DNA from: CAVQKZ01 sp963837325
Lineage (GTDB): Bacteria > Actinomycetota > Actinomycetes > Mycobacteriales > Jatrophihabitantaceae
Direction: 5' to 3'
DNA length: 64,000 nucleotides
Assembly: GCA_963837325.1 (NCBI GenBank)
Contig: CAWIMV010000001.1
Location: forward strand, 1,674,001-1,738,000
Under the pieces are notes generated by a model that saw only the letters and a program-made list of their open reading frames with translations, did no database searches and had not been told where the DNA came from. The translations under genes and the position numbers were made by a program. Positions 32,944 to 41,698 of this stretch are shown here, piece after piece. Within the stretch, counting starts at the first letter, position 1. Each line of letters begins with the position of its first letter.

Positions 32944-35417
32944 CCGCCGTCACCGACACCGCGCCGCGGTCCGAACTCGAGATCGGCAAGTCCCGCCTTC
33001 GTAAGGAGGACCAGCACCTCGTCACCGGTCGCACGACCTGGACCGACAACCTGAGCCTTCCGGGCATGGTCCACCTCGCCATCCTGCGCAGCCCGATGGC
33101 CCACGCCACCATCACGTCGATCGACACGTCCGAAGCGCAGGCTCGCCCCGGCGTCATCGCTGTCTTCACTGGCCAGGATTTCGCCGATACGCAGGGCGAC
33201 CTGCCCTGTGCCTGGCCCGTCACTCCCGACATGGTCAACCCGGGTGCACCGAGCCTGGCCGTCACCCAGGTCAACCACGTGGGCGAGGCCGTGGCCGTGA
33301 TTGCCGCCCGCGACAAGGCCTCTGCGCAGGACGCCCTGGAAGCCATCGACATCGAGTACGAGCCGCTGCCGGCGGTCTTGGACATGGAAGCCGCCGTGGC
33401 CGACGGAGCACCGCTGGTCCACCCCAACACCACGTCCAACCGCTCCTACACCTGGACGTTCGAATCCGGCGCGGCCGGCACCGGCACGGCCATCGAAGCG
33501 GCCCTCAGCGGCGCCGAGGTGACAGTGCAGCGCCGCTTCATTCAGCAGCGGCTGATCCCGTCGTTCATGGAACCGCGCTCGGTCGTCGTGCAACCCGTCG
33601 GCGACGGCGTGACGATGTGGTCGGCGACGCAGATCCCCCACATCCTGCGCACCATGGTGGCGCTCACCCTGGGTATCGCCGAGCACAAAACCCGGGTGAT
33701 CGCACCCGACGTCGGCGGCGGCTTCGGTGGCAAGCTCCAGGTCACCCCGGAAGAGATCATCACCACGCTCGTGGCCCGAAAGCTGGGCAAGCCGGCCAAG
33801 TACACCGAGTCCCGCTCGGAAAGCCTGATGGCGGCGCACCACGGCCGTGACCAGATCCAGGACGTCACGATCACGGCGCGACGAGACGGCACGGTGACCG
33901 GCCTCGACATCCACCTCTACGCCAACATGGGCGCCTACATCCGGCTGGTCGGGCCGGGCGTGCCCATCCTCGGCGCGTTCATGTTCCCCGCGATCTACAA
34001 GTTCCAGTCCTATCGGTTCGTCTGCGAAGGCGTGTTCACCACCACGACGCCCACCGACGCCTACCGCGGTGCCGGCCGTCCTGAAGCGACGTACGCCATC
34101 GAGCGGATCATGGACGAATTGGCCGACGAACTCGGCCTGGACCGGATGGAGCTACGCCGCAAGAACTGGATCAAGCACGAGGAGTTCCCCTTCACGACCG
34201 TGTGCGGTCTTACCTACGACTCCGGCAACTACGAGGCCGCGACGGCGAAGGCGCTGGATCTGATCGGTTGGGACGAACTGCGCCGGGAGCAGGCGGAACG
34301 GCGTGAGCGCAAGGACCCGGTGCAGCTGGGACTGGGCATCTCGACGTTCACCGAGATGTGCGGGTTGGCGCCGTCGCGCGTGCTCGGCTCGCTCGACTAC
34401 GGCGCGGGTGGCTGGGAGAACGCATCGGTACGCATGCTGGCCACCGGCAAGGTCGAGGTGGTCACCGGGGCCAGTCCGCACGGGCAGGGCCACGAGACCG
34501 CGTTCAGCCAGATCGTCGCCGATCGGCTCGGTGTCGCGTTCGAAGACGTCGAAATCATCCATGGCGACACTCAGTCATCGCCCAAGGGCATGGACAGTTA
34601 CGGGTCGCGCTCGCTGGCCGTCGGTGGCATCGCTATCGTCCATGCGGCCGACAAGGTCGTGGCCAAGGCTCGACGCATAGCCGCGCACCTGCTCGAGGCG
34701 AACGAGGACGATCTGGACTTCGAAGGTGGGTCGTTCAGTGTCCGGGGCGCTCCGGGGTCGTCGGTCTCGATGGCCGAGGTCGCGTTCGCGACGTTCACCG
34801 CACACAACCTGCCCGACGGCATGGAGCCGAGCCTGGACTCCGACGCCACCTTCGATCCGGAGAATTTCTCGTTCCCGCACGGCACGCATTTGTGCGCCAT
34901 CGACGTCGACACCGAGACGGGCATGTCGACGATCCGCAAGTACGTGTGCGTCGATGACGTCGGCACGCCGATCAACCCGCAGATCATCGAGGGTCAGGTT
35001 CACGGCGGGCTGGCGCAAGGCATTGCTCAAGCGCTGTACGAGGAAGCAGTCTTCGACGACGCCGGCAACCTCACTACCGGCACCTTCGTCGACTACACCG
35101 TGCCGTCGGCGTCCGATCTGCCCTCGTTCACGACCGCACGCACCGAGACGCCGTCGACCACGAACCCGCTTGGCGTCAAGGGTGTCGGCGAGGCCGGCAC
35201 GATCGCGTCAACCCCCGCGGTGATGAACGCCGTCGTCGACGCACTGCGTCCGTTCGGGGTCAACGACGTCCAGATGCCGGCGACGCCGGAGCGCGTCTGG
35301 CGCGCGATTCATCTCGGCGCCGAGAAGTCCGACCGAGCCGAGGGCGGTACGACGGCCTACGGAGGCGCCAGTACCGACACTTCCGACGGCTCAGGACAGC
35401 AAGGAGGGCAGCTGTGA
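32940..35417 (+). CDS. coxL: Form II CO dehydrogenase-like Mo hydroxylase large subunit
   Basis: Molybdenum subunit, 825 residues, of the xanthine oxidase family. GGGFGGK (~260) and the catalytic Glu in GVGEAGT (~749) are intact. The active-site loop reads AYRGAGR (~374), the mark of form II enzymes; proven CO dehydrogenases (form I) have AYXCSFR with a Cu-binding Cys. So the enzyme is a molybdenum hydroxylase whose substrate may be CO, an aldehyde or an N-heterocycle. ATG 32940 overlaps coxS by 4 bp. Gene order S-L-M differs from the M-S-L order of typical form I operons. Confidence 0.93.
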   Translation: MTAVTDTAPRSELEIGKSRLRKEDQHLVTGRTTWTDNLSLPGMVHLAILRSPMAHATITSIDTSEAQARPGVIAVFTGQDFADTQGDLPCAWPVTPDMVNPGAPSLAVTQVNHVGEAVAVIAARDKASAQDALEAIDIEYEPLPAVLDMEAAVADGAPLVHPNTTSNRSYTWTFESGAAGTGTAIEAALSGAEVTVQRRFIQQRLIPSFMEPRSVVVQPVGDGVTMWSATQIPHILRTMVALTLGIAEHKTRVIAPDVGGGFGGKLQVTPEEIITTLVARKLGKPAKYTESRSESLMAAHHGRDQIQDVTITARRDGTVTGLDIHLYANMGAYIRLVGPGVPILGAFMFPAIYKFQSYRFVCEGVFTTTTPTDAYRGAGRPEATYAIERIMDELADELGLDRMELRRKNWIKHEEFPFTTVCGLTYDSGNYEAATAKALDLIGWDELRREQAERRERKDPVQLGLGISTFTEMCGLAPSRVLGSLDYGAGGWENASVRMLATGKVEVVTGASPHGQGHETAFSQIVADRLGVAFEDVEIIHGDTQSSPKGMDSYGSRSLAVGGIAIVHAADKVVAKARRIAAHLLEANEDDLDFEGGSFSVRGAPGSSVSMAEVAFATFTAHNLPDGMEPSLDSDATFDPENFSFPHGTHLCAIDVDTETGMSTIRKYVCVDDVGTPINPQIIEGQVHGGLAQGIAQALYEEAVFDDAGNLTTGTFVDYTVPSASDLPSFTTARTETPSTTNPLGVKGVGEAGTIASTPAVMNAVVDALRPFGVNDVQMPATPERVWRAIHLGAEKSDRAEGGTTAYGGASTDTSDGSGQQGGQL

Positions 35418-36271
35418 TCCCCGCTGCGTTCGACTATGTGCGGCCCGACACCGTCGCAGAGGCGGTCTCGGCCATCAGCGCGGCCGGCGAGGACGCCAAG
35501 ATCCTCGGCGGCGGCCAGTCGCTGCTTCCCGTCCTGCGGTTGCGCATGGCCTATCCGTCGACCCTGGTCGACGTGGGTCGTATCGCCGAGATCAGAGGGG
35601 TCCGCGACGACGGCGACGCCATTGTCATCGGCGCGATGACCACCCACCACGAGGTCATGCATGACCCGCTCGTCACCGCGCACGCTCCATTGATCGCGCA
35701 GGCCACCGAGACGATCGCCGATCCGCAAGTGCGCCACCGCGGTACGTTTGGCGGCGCATTGGCCCACGCCGATCCCGCCGGTGACCTCGGCGCGGTGTCG
35801 CTGGCGCTGGAATGCGAGTTCATCGCCATCGGGGCGGCTGGTGAGCGGCGCATCGCGGCAACCGACTTCTTCCGCGACTACTTGACCACTGCCTTGCAGC
35901 CCGACGAACTGCTCAGCGCCGTGCGGGTTCCCAAGCTTGGTCCGGGCTGGTCGTCGCACTACGAGAAGTTCAACCGGGTGGCGCAGGCCTGGTCGATCGT
36001 CGCCGTCGCCGCGCTCGTGCGCCGGGACAACGGAGCGATCAGTCAGGCCCGGATCGGCTTGACCAATATGGCCCCCACACCACGGCGGGCCACTGCCGTC
36101 GAGCAGGCCCTGGCCGGCGGCGATGCGTCGGCCGAGGCCATCGCGGCGGCCGCGGCCCACGCCGCTGAAGGCACCAACCCTCCGAGTGACCTTTCCGGCG
36201 CTGCCGACTACCGTGAGCACCTTGCCCGGGTGCTCACCAAGAGGGCCGTCCTCGCCGCAGCAGGGGGTTGA
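35414..36271 (+). CDS. coxM: CO dehydrogenase-type FAD-binding medium subunit
   Basis: Flavoprotein subunit, 285 residues. FAD motifs are ILGGGQSLLPVLRLR (~32) and VRHRGTFGGALAHADPAGD (~103). The C-terminal CODH_C domain begins near YEKFNRVAQAW. It takes electrons from the Fe-S subunit and passes them to quinone or another acceptor. Overlaps coxL by 4 bp (GTGA), is followed by coxG after 3 bp. Completes the S-L-M heterotrimer. Confidence 0.95.
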   Translation: MIPAAFDYVRPDTVAEAVSAISAAGEDAKILGGGQSLLPVLRLRMAYPSTLVDVGRIAEIRGVRDDGDAIVIGAMTTHHEVMHDPLVTAHAPLIAQATETIADPQVRHRGTFGGALAHADPAGDLGAVSLALECEFIAIGAAGERRIAATDFFRDYLTTALQPDELLSAVRVPKLGPGWSSHYEKFNRVAQAWSIVAVAALVRRDNGAISQARIGLTNMAPTPRRATAVEQALAGGDASAEAIAAAAAHAAEGTNPPSDLSGAADYREHLARVLTKRAVLAAAGG

Positions 36272-36274
36272 TCA

Positions 36275-37258
36275 GTGCAGCTGGAGCATTCCTTCACCGT
36301 GCCGGTCGGCATCGACGATGCTTGGCGGGTGCTGCTCGACATCGAGCTCATCGCCCCGTGCATGCCCGGCGCGGCCATCGACTCGGTCGACGGGGATCAA
36401 TTCACCGGCACGGTGAAGGTGAAGCTCGGCCCAATCAGCCTGACCTACAAGGGCAAGGCCAGTTTCATCGAGAAGGACCAGGACGCGCATCGCGCGGTGA
36501 TCGACGCGCGCGGGCGGGATTCGCGAGGCAGCGGCACCGCGAATGCCAAGGTCACCGCGACCCTCACCGAGTCGGGCGGCTCGACCCGCGTCGACGTGCT
36601 AACCGACCTCGACATCACCGGAAGGCCGGCCCAGTTCGGCCGTGGCGTGATGGTCGACGTGGGGAACAACCTCATCGGACAGTTCGCCGACTGCCTGGCC
36701 GGAAAGCTGACCGACGGCGCGACACCTGTGGCGGCCGCGCAGGCAGAGCTCAGCACAGCTGCCGGCGACGCGATTACCCAGCCCAAGCCGCGGACCCGGG
36801 GCGGCAAGGCAACCGCACCGTCGGCGTCAGCCGCGGCCCCTGCGAAAGCCACCAAGTCCGCGAAGGCGACCGCCCGGGCCGCGGAGAAGCCGCCGGCCAA
36901 GGCGGCCAAAGCCCCGGCCAAGTCCAGCGCCAAGGCGGCGGTCAAAGCCCCCACGAAGTCAAAAGCGAAGGCGACCGCAGCTGCCGCGGCCGCGCCGGCC
37001 GCGGCGAACGAGACCGTCCCGCAGACCGAAGCACCGTCCGCGCCGGATCGAGCCGCTGCGCCGCCACCTGCCGCTCAACCGGCCGCCGCCAGCGCCACTG
37101 CGGCGCCACCGGCTGCGAGCCCACGACCGGCGGCTTCCGACATCGAGCCGATCGACCTCATCCACTCCGCCGGCCCGGCCGTACTCAAGCGCCTGTTGCC
37201 GGTCATCGTTGTGGCGGTCTTTGCCCTGCTGGCGCTGCGACGGCGGCGCCACCGCTGA
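36275..37258 (+). CDS. coxG: CoxG-like SRPBCC protein with Lys/Ala-rich linker and C-terminal membrane anchor
   Basis: A 327-residue protein. Residues 1-~150 form the CoxG/SRPBCC lipid- or quinone-binding domain (MQLEHSFTVPVGIDDAWRVL ... MPGAAI). A ~65-residue histone-H1-like linker rich in Ala, Lys and Pro (AKATKSAKATAR-type repeats) and an Ala/Pro stretch follow. One membrane helix (LLPVIVVAVFALLAL, ~303-320) ends in an Arg-rich stop. CoxG proteins link CO-dehydrogenase-type enzymes to the membrane and quinone pool. Start GTG 36275 has GGGGG ~8 bases upstream. Its last 56 bp overlap the end of the convergent HAD gene. Confidence 0.9.
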   Translation: MQLEHSFTVPVGIDDAWRVLLDIELIAPCMPGAAIDSVDGDQFTGTVKVKLGPISLTYKGKASFIEKDQDAHRAVIDARGRDSRGSGTANAKVTATLTESGGSTRVDVLTDLDITGRPAQFGRGVMVDVGNNLIGQFADCLAGKLTDGATPVAAAQAELSTAAGDAITQPKPRTRGGKATAPSASAAAPAKATKSAKATARAAEKPPAKAAKAPAKSSAKAAVKAPTKSKAKATAAAAAAPAAANETVPQTEAPSAPDRAAAPPPAAQPAAASATAAPPAASPRPAASDIEPIDLIHSAGPAVLKRLLPVIVVAVFALLALRRRRHR

Positions 37259-38051
37259 GGCGGCTCGCCGCATCACCGAACCAGCTCACGATCTCCTCCC
37301 CCGCCAGCACACCCATCGCAGCGGTCTGCACAACGTTCGGCGCCGACCAGCCGCATTCGTAGAGCTCGCCGTGCCGTGGATGGATGCCGAGTGTCGCGTG
37401 CAACAGCAGGTCGATATCGAGGACCGAATCGCCGGCCGCCAGCACCACGTCCGCATCGACACGCCGGGCGACCTCGGCCACGGCAGCGAACTTGGTGAGC
37501 GACTCGGGAACCCAGTACAACTTGCGGCCCTGCAGCGAGATCCGCCAGCCTCGCTCGGCCGCCCAACCACCGACGTCGGCGACGAAGCCGGCCGGCAGCC
37601 GGTTCGGGCGCACCACGGCGTAGCAGAACAGCCCAGCCGCGTTGCGTAGCTTGACCGTCCACTCAGGTCGACAGATCTGCGCGGCATGCGCCCACACCTC
37701 CGGGAGCGGAAACTCGCCCGCGAGCGTGCGCGCTACCGCAGCTGACCAATCGCGATCGGGTACGCCCTCGACGTAGAGCACTCCTCCGTTGGCCGCGATC
37801 GCGTACGGAGCCGGTGGGCCGGGCAGAGTCACGCGCTCGAACTGTTCCGGAACCCGCGTGGTGACCGGTACGAACGTGTTGTCGGTGGCGAGCACCGCGA
37901 GTGCCTGCGCCGCGGCCGTCGTCATGAACGACGATTGCGCACCGTCGTGCACCTCGACGCACGACAGCGGTACCCGGCCGGGCGCCAACAACAGCGCGCG
38001 GGAGGAGTAGATGAGCGTGCGGTCGAGGTCGCTCACGACCAGCGGCGTCAC
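37203..38051 (-). CDS. HAD-superfamily phosphatase of the Ter biosynthetic module
   Basis: A 282-residue HAD hydrolase. Motif I VSDLDRTLIYSS (~6) supplies nucleophile and acid Asp; VPVTTR is motif II; Lys in SLTKFAAV and AAGDSVLDIDLL are motifs III/IV. Similar HAD enzymes accompany PRTase, ATP-grasp and CitE-like genes in Ter clusters, where they are thought to remove phosphate from a nucleotide-like intermediate. GTG 38051 (VTPLVVSDLD) is chosen since it overlaps the upstream gene by 4 bp; the open frame further up is Arg/Gly-rich shadow sequence. Last gene of the leftward Ter unit, overlapping coxG tail to tail. Confidence 0.85.
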   Translation of the reverse strand: MTPLVVSDLDRTLIYSSRALLLAPGRVPLSCVEVHDGAQSSFMTTAAAQALAVLATDNTFVPVTTRVPEQFERVTLPGPPAPYAIAANGGVLYVEGVPDRDWSAAVARTLAGEFPLPEVWAHAAQICRPEWTVKLRNAAGLFCYAVVRPNRLPAGFVADVGGWAAERGWRISLQGRKLYWVPESLTKFAAVAEVARRVDADVVLAAGDSVLDIDLLLHATLGIHPRHGELYECGWSAPNVVQTAAMGVLAGEEIVSWFGDAASRLSGGAAVAAPAGQRPPQR

Positions 38052-40486
38052 CGCGGGGCGCCGCTGTCGACCGGCCCGGACCGGGAGAAGTTCGGGTGGA
38101 TGAGCCCCACGCAGCTGTAGGCGAGGTCCGGGACCTCGACGATCGGCACGCCGCGCTGGTGGGCCAGCAGCAGCACGTGGCCGAGCTCCGCGGCGGCGTC
38201 GGGGCGAACCAGCACCTGCCACGGCACCCGCCGTAGGAGCACCCGCGTCGTCTCGCCGACGCCCGGCTTGACCAGGTTCACGTCGTCGATCCCGTACCTG
38301 GCCGCGAGGGCTTCCACGGCGGCCCAGCCCGACCACGCCGGCCGGCGCTGCGCCGCCCGCAGCGACGGCCAATCGCGCGCCACGGCATCGGCGACGGCGT
38401 CGAACTGCGACGTGACCGCGTCCAGGAACACCGCCGAAACGTCGGCCCCGGCGAGGGCGGCGTAGAACTTCGCACCGTGGAACTGGCCTGGGGCGATGAG
38501 GTCATCGTTGAGCACGGTGCGCGACACGAGGCCGGATACCGTCGAATTGAGACAGGCCGAGGGGATCAGGTAGTCCTCGCGCGTGCCGAAGATCTCGACG
38601 CAGTGCCCGGTGTCGGCGAGCACGGCCAGCCCCGGGTGGAACTCGGTGCCGAGTTCGACGTTGACCGCATCCACGGCTAGGGCCAACTCCCGGGCGATGG
38701 CTCCCTTCCCGGTCCAGCCGTCGACGAACATGACGTCGGAGCTGGCGTGGTGGGCAGCGAGGTAGCGCAGGGCCATCGTGTCGATGCCGCGTCCCCGCAC
38801 GATGCTGACCGCGTAGTGCGGCAGGTCCAGACCATGCCGGCGCCAGGCCCAGCGCCGCATCAGGATTCCGACCGGCGTCCCGGCCCGGGCCAGTGACGCC
38901 AGCACCGCGTTCGGCCCGCGCTCGGCCAGCACCATCTCGGTCACGACCCCGACCGCGTGAGCCACCCGGCCAGCCGATTCGGCGAGAGCCGTTGTGAACA
39001 TCTGCTGGTACGCATCGCTCGGTTGGTACTCGACCGGCAGCGACTCCGCATAGTGTGCACCGCCGGACTGGATCGCCTCCTCGCGTTCTTCAACCGGTGC
39101 TTCGAGTTCATACGCCGACAGATCAGTCAGCAGCCACGCGACCTCGCCGGGCGGGTAGCTGCCGAACGCGGGCCCCCGCAAGGGCTGCGGGAGCGCGGGC
39201 TCCGGCCGGTAGTCCGGCACGATCACCGGATGCACCCGGTCACACACCCGCGCGAGTTGGTCCAGCAACCCGCCGCCGGCGTGCAGGGCCGGGGTGTCCC
39301 CGGTGGCATCCACCACCACAACGATGTCGGTATAGCGCGCAGCGCCGGCTGCCGGCGCCACGTTGTACGCGTAGCGCGGGCCGCTGCCGTCGAGCGGTTC
39401 GTCGTGGCACTGGAAACGCAGTGCCGTCCGGATCGGGTAGCCCGGCTCGTCGAGCGCCAGCACCGGCGAGCGGGTGGTCGACGAGAACCGCACGTGGCCC
39501 GAGCTGCCGAGTCCGTCGGCCAGCGCAGCGCCGATATGAAGGGGCGCATACATCAGTTCCTCGGTGCCCAGCACCAGCACCCTGGTTCCGGCGATGTCCT
39601 CGGCCAACCGGTGCGCGACTGCGGCTGCCGCACCGCGCAGCGCAGCCTCGTCGCCCGGTGTGAATCCGTGCCGGGCACCCTCGCGAACACCGCGCGGCCA
39701 GCACGTAACCGGCCCCAGCACCGTTCCGGCTCGCCGCTGTCGTGGCGCAATCGCCGTTCGAGCAGCGACGAACTGGGCCGCGCGCTCGGCGAACTCCGCG
39801 GGCCACCGCACGGTGCCGGTGGCCAGGGCGACGACCTCGATTCGGGTGCCGAGGCGGTGCGCCGTGGAGTGCATCGCCTCCCGGTCGATCGCGGTACGCA
39901 GGTCGACGAGGGCCGCGATGACGTAGCGTCGCCGCGGCATCATCGCGTGCAGCGCCGCGATCGTGTTGAGGGCCGTGCGACCCGTGGAAAGTTCGTCGTC
40001 GACGAGCACAAGCGGACCCGGACGGGCGAGCAGTTCGCGGTGCTCGGGTAGCAGCAGATGGCTGCTCGCGTGGCTGTGCTCCTCCTCGAACCCACCGACC
40101 CGGGCCACGCCGGCGACGGCGCGCCGGGTCGAGTGCAGGCAGTCGGCGCCGATGGCGTCGGCAACGCAATGCCCGAGTGCCGTCGCGGTCTCGGCGTAGC
40201 CGAGCACAACCGCGCCGCGGTCACCGGCCAGCAGCTCACCGACGAGCTCGCCGAGCTGCGCCCCCGTCGCCAGCACGGTCCGCGGATCGGTCGGTATGTG
40301 CTTTCCGAGCACGGTGGAAACGAGCAGGTGGGCGCGGCGCGGATTGCGCCGCAGTGCGACGCCGACCAGATCGGGCAATCGAGGCGGGCCGGCCGCCGGA
40401 TCGTCCTCGACCACAACGCCGAAGCGCTCCGCCATCCATTCGCCGTCCCCGCGCGGCGCCGCCGACCGTACGGCTTGCTCGCTCAC
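38048..40486 (-). CDS. PRTase-TRSP-StiP-PELOTA fusion of the Ter biosynthetic module
   Basis: An 812-residue multidomain protein. Residues ~40-260 are a type I phosphoribosyltransferase with a PRPP loop LVDDELSTGRT (~163). A TRSP domain (~285-440, PRYAYN motif) follows. Residues ~465-730 match the StiP family (GTPVGILMRRW, SIVRGRGID, FVDGWTGKGAI, YLIPSACLNSTVSGLVSRT). The last ~85 residues resemble the PELOTA RNA-binding domain (AAELGHVLLLAHQRGVPI). Such domains recur in Ter clusters and are predicted to help make a nucleoside-like molecule; StiP is also annotated as a cysteine protease, so its chemistry is unsettled. Overlaps the CitE-like gene by 4 bp. Confidence 0.85.
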   Translation of the reverse strand: MSEQAVRSAAPRGDGEWMAERFGVVVEDDPAAGPPRLPDLVGVALRRNPRRAHLLVSTVLGKHIPTDPRTVLATGAQLGELVGELLAGDRGAVVLGYAETATALGHCVADAIGADCLHSTRRAVAGVARVGGFEEEHSHASSHLLLPEHRELLARPGPLVLVDDELSTGRTALNTIAALHAMMPRRRYVIAALVDLRTAIDREAMHSTAHRLGTRIEVVALATGTVRWPAEFAERAAQFVAARTAIAPRQRRAGTVLGPVTCWPRGVREGARHGFTPGDEAALRGAAAAVAHRLAEDIAGTRVLVLGTEELMYAPLHIGAALADGLGSSGHVRFSSTTRSPVLALDEPGYPIRTALRFQCHDEPLDGSGPRYAYNVAPAAGAARYTDIVVVVDATGDTPALHAGGGLLDQLARVCDRVHPVIVPDYRPEPALPQPLRGPAFGSYPPGEVAWLLTDLSAYELEAPVEEREEAIQSGGAHYAESLPVEYQPSDAYQQMFTTALAESAGRVAHAVGVVTEMVLAERGPNAVLASLARAGTPVGILMRRWAWRRHGLDLPHYAVSIVRGRGIDTMALRYLAAHHASSDVMFVDGWTGKGAIARELALAVDAVNVELGTEFHPGLAVLADTGHCVEIFGTREDYLIPSACLNSTVSGLVSRTVLNDDLIAPGQFHGAKFYAALAGADVSAVFLDAVTSQFDAVADAVARDWPSLRAAQRRPAWSGWAAVEALAARYGIDDVNLVKPGVGETTRVLLRRVPWQVLVRPDAAAELGHVLLLAHQRGVPIVEVPDLAYSCVGLIHPNFSRSGPVDSGAPR

Positions 40487-41655
40487 TGGTGCAGGCTCGC
40501 GCCGAGCAGATCGACGAACGAGATGCCCTCGTGCGCGACCCCGAAGACGCGGGCCCGCAGCGCGGTAGCCCGGGCCCAGGTCGCGTGCGGCTTACTCTCG
40601 TTCATCTTGTTGCGATAGCTCGAGGACGCCACCCCACCCGCCGCGGCCGTGCCGAGGATGTCGGTCGCGTCGGCGAACTCCTCGTGGCTCACGACCGACA
40701 TCGCGTGCACCGCGGCGACGTGGGTCGGATGAATGACCGTCTTACCGATCAACCCGTTCGCGCGGTCCAGCGCCACCTCGCGAATGAGCCCGTCGAGGTC
40801 TCCTGCGATCAACTCGGCCCGCAGCCGCCGTTCGGAATGTTCCACGAACGGTGACTCCCGCAGTTGCGGCTTGAACAGCCGCTCGGTCGCCGAGAAGTAC
40901 TCCCACACCGGTCCGGTCACGGCATAGCCGCTGCCATCGGCGCGACCGAAAATGTTGACGACGTCGGAGATGACATCGGCTACGAGCCGGACGTCGTAGA
41001 TCGTCAATTCCGGCGAGCGGCGCAAACCGTACGGCGCAGACAGGTCGGTCGCGCCGATCCGGACCGCCAGTACGTGCTCGCGGTACTTGTCCAGCAATTG
41101 CCGCACCCCCAGCAGGGCGGCGAGCCTCGATTCGGCGAAAACGATCTCGCGCGACTCCAACACCGGCATGACGAGCAAGCGCCGGCCGATGCGCGTGCTC
41201 GCCTCGGCAACCGCGTCGAGGTATTCGCAGCCGCTGCTGTCGTCGGCGAATTTCGGCAGGACGAACCCGGTCAGAATGCCGACGTCGGCGCCCAACCCAG
41301 CGATGATCATTGGAATCTGTTGGGGCGAGCGCACCCGTATGAAGACCAAGGGGCCGGCGGCCCCACTCTGCGCGAACGCCCGCAACTGGCTCAGGACATT
41401 GCGCTCGGCATCGGCGAGTTCGGCGTCGGCGACAGCGTCTTCCAGACAAATCACCTGACTGACGACGCCGGCTGCGGCCCGCGCGGCGATGTCGGCAGCC
41501 AGTTTCGGCCGGCTGGCCGGGCTGTAGAGCGTGGCCCCGAGCGCGACCGACAACAGTGGCGGCTCGTCTGCCACCGTGAACCGCTCCGGTTCGCGGAAGA
41601 AGAGCCGCTGCCGGTCGTCGGCGCTGAGGAAATTGAAGTGGCGCATCGCCGCCAT
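40483..41655 (-). CDS. CitE-like HpcH/HpaI aldolase of the Ter module
   Basis: A 390-residue TIM-barrel protein of the citrate-lyase-beta/HpcH family. The metal-binding Glu is in VICLEDAV (~75); LVFIRVRSPQQ, LVMPVLESREI (second acidic ligand) and GKTVIHPTHVAAV near the C-terminus are family motifs. In Ter clusters CitE-like enzymes go with PRTase, ATP-grasp and HAD genes. The exact carbon-carbon reaction is unknown. ATG 41655 (MAAMRHFNFLS) is used; ATG 41646 is close and no RBS decides. Only ~43 bp separate it from the divergent double-TerD gene. Overlaps the fusion gene by 4 bp. Confidence 0.85.
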   Translation of the reverse strand: MAAMRHFNFLSADDRQRLFFREPERFTVADEPPLLSVALGATLYSPASRPKLAADIAARAAAGVVSQVICLEDAVADAELADAERNVLSQLRAFAQSGAAGPLVFIRVRSPQQIPMIIAGLGADVGILTGFVLPKFADDSSGCEYLDAVAEASTRIGRRLLVMPVLESREIVFAESRLAALLGVRQLLDKYREHVLAVRIGATDLSAPYGLRRSPELTIYDVRLVADVISDVVNIFGRADGSGYAVTGPVWEYFSATERLFKPQLRESPFVEHSERRLRAELIAGDLDGLIREVALDRANGLIGKTVIHPTHVAAVHAMSVVSHEEFADATDILGTAAAGGVASSSYRNKMNESKPHATWARATALRARVFGVAHEGISFVDLLGASLHQ

Positions 41656-41698
41656 GCTTTCATGTCCCGGTGTCACTGTGTCTGGCACGATCCCTGGC

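Noticed and set aside
32940..35417. CoxL as a form I (true) CO dehydrogenase
   Set aside because: The active-site loop is AYRGAGR; the AYXCSFR Cys that binds Cu is absent.
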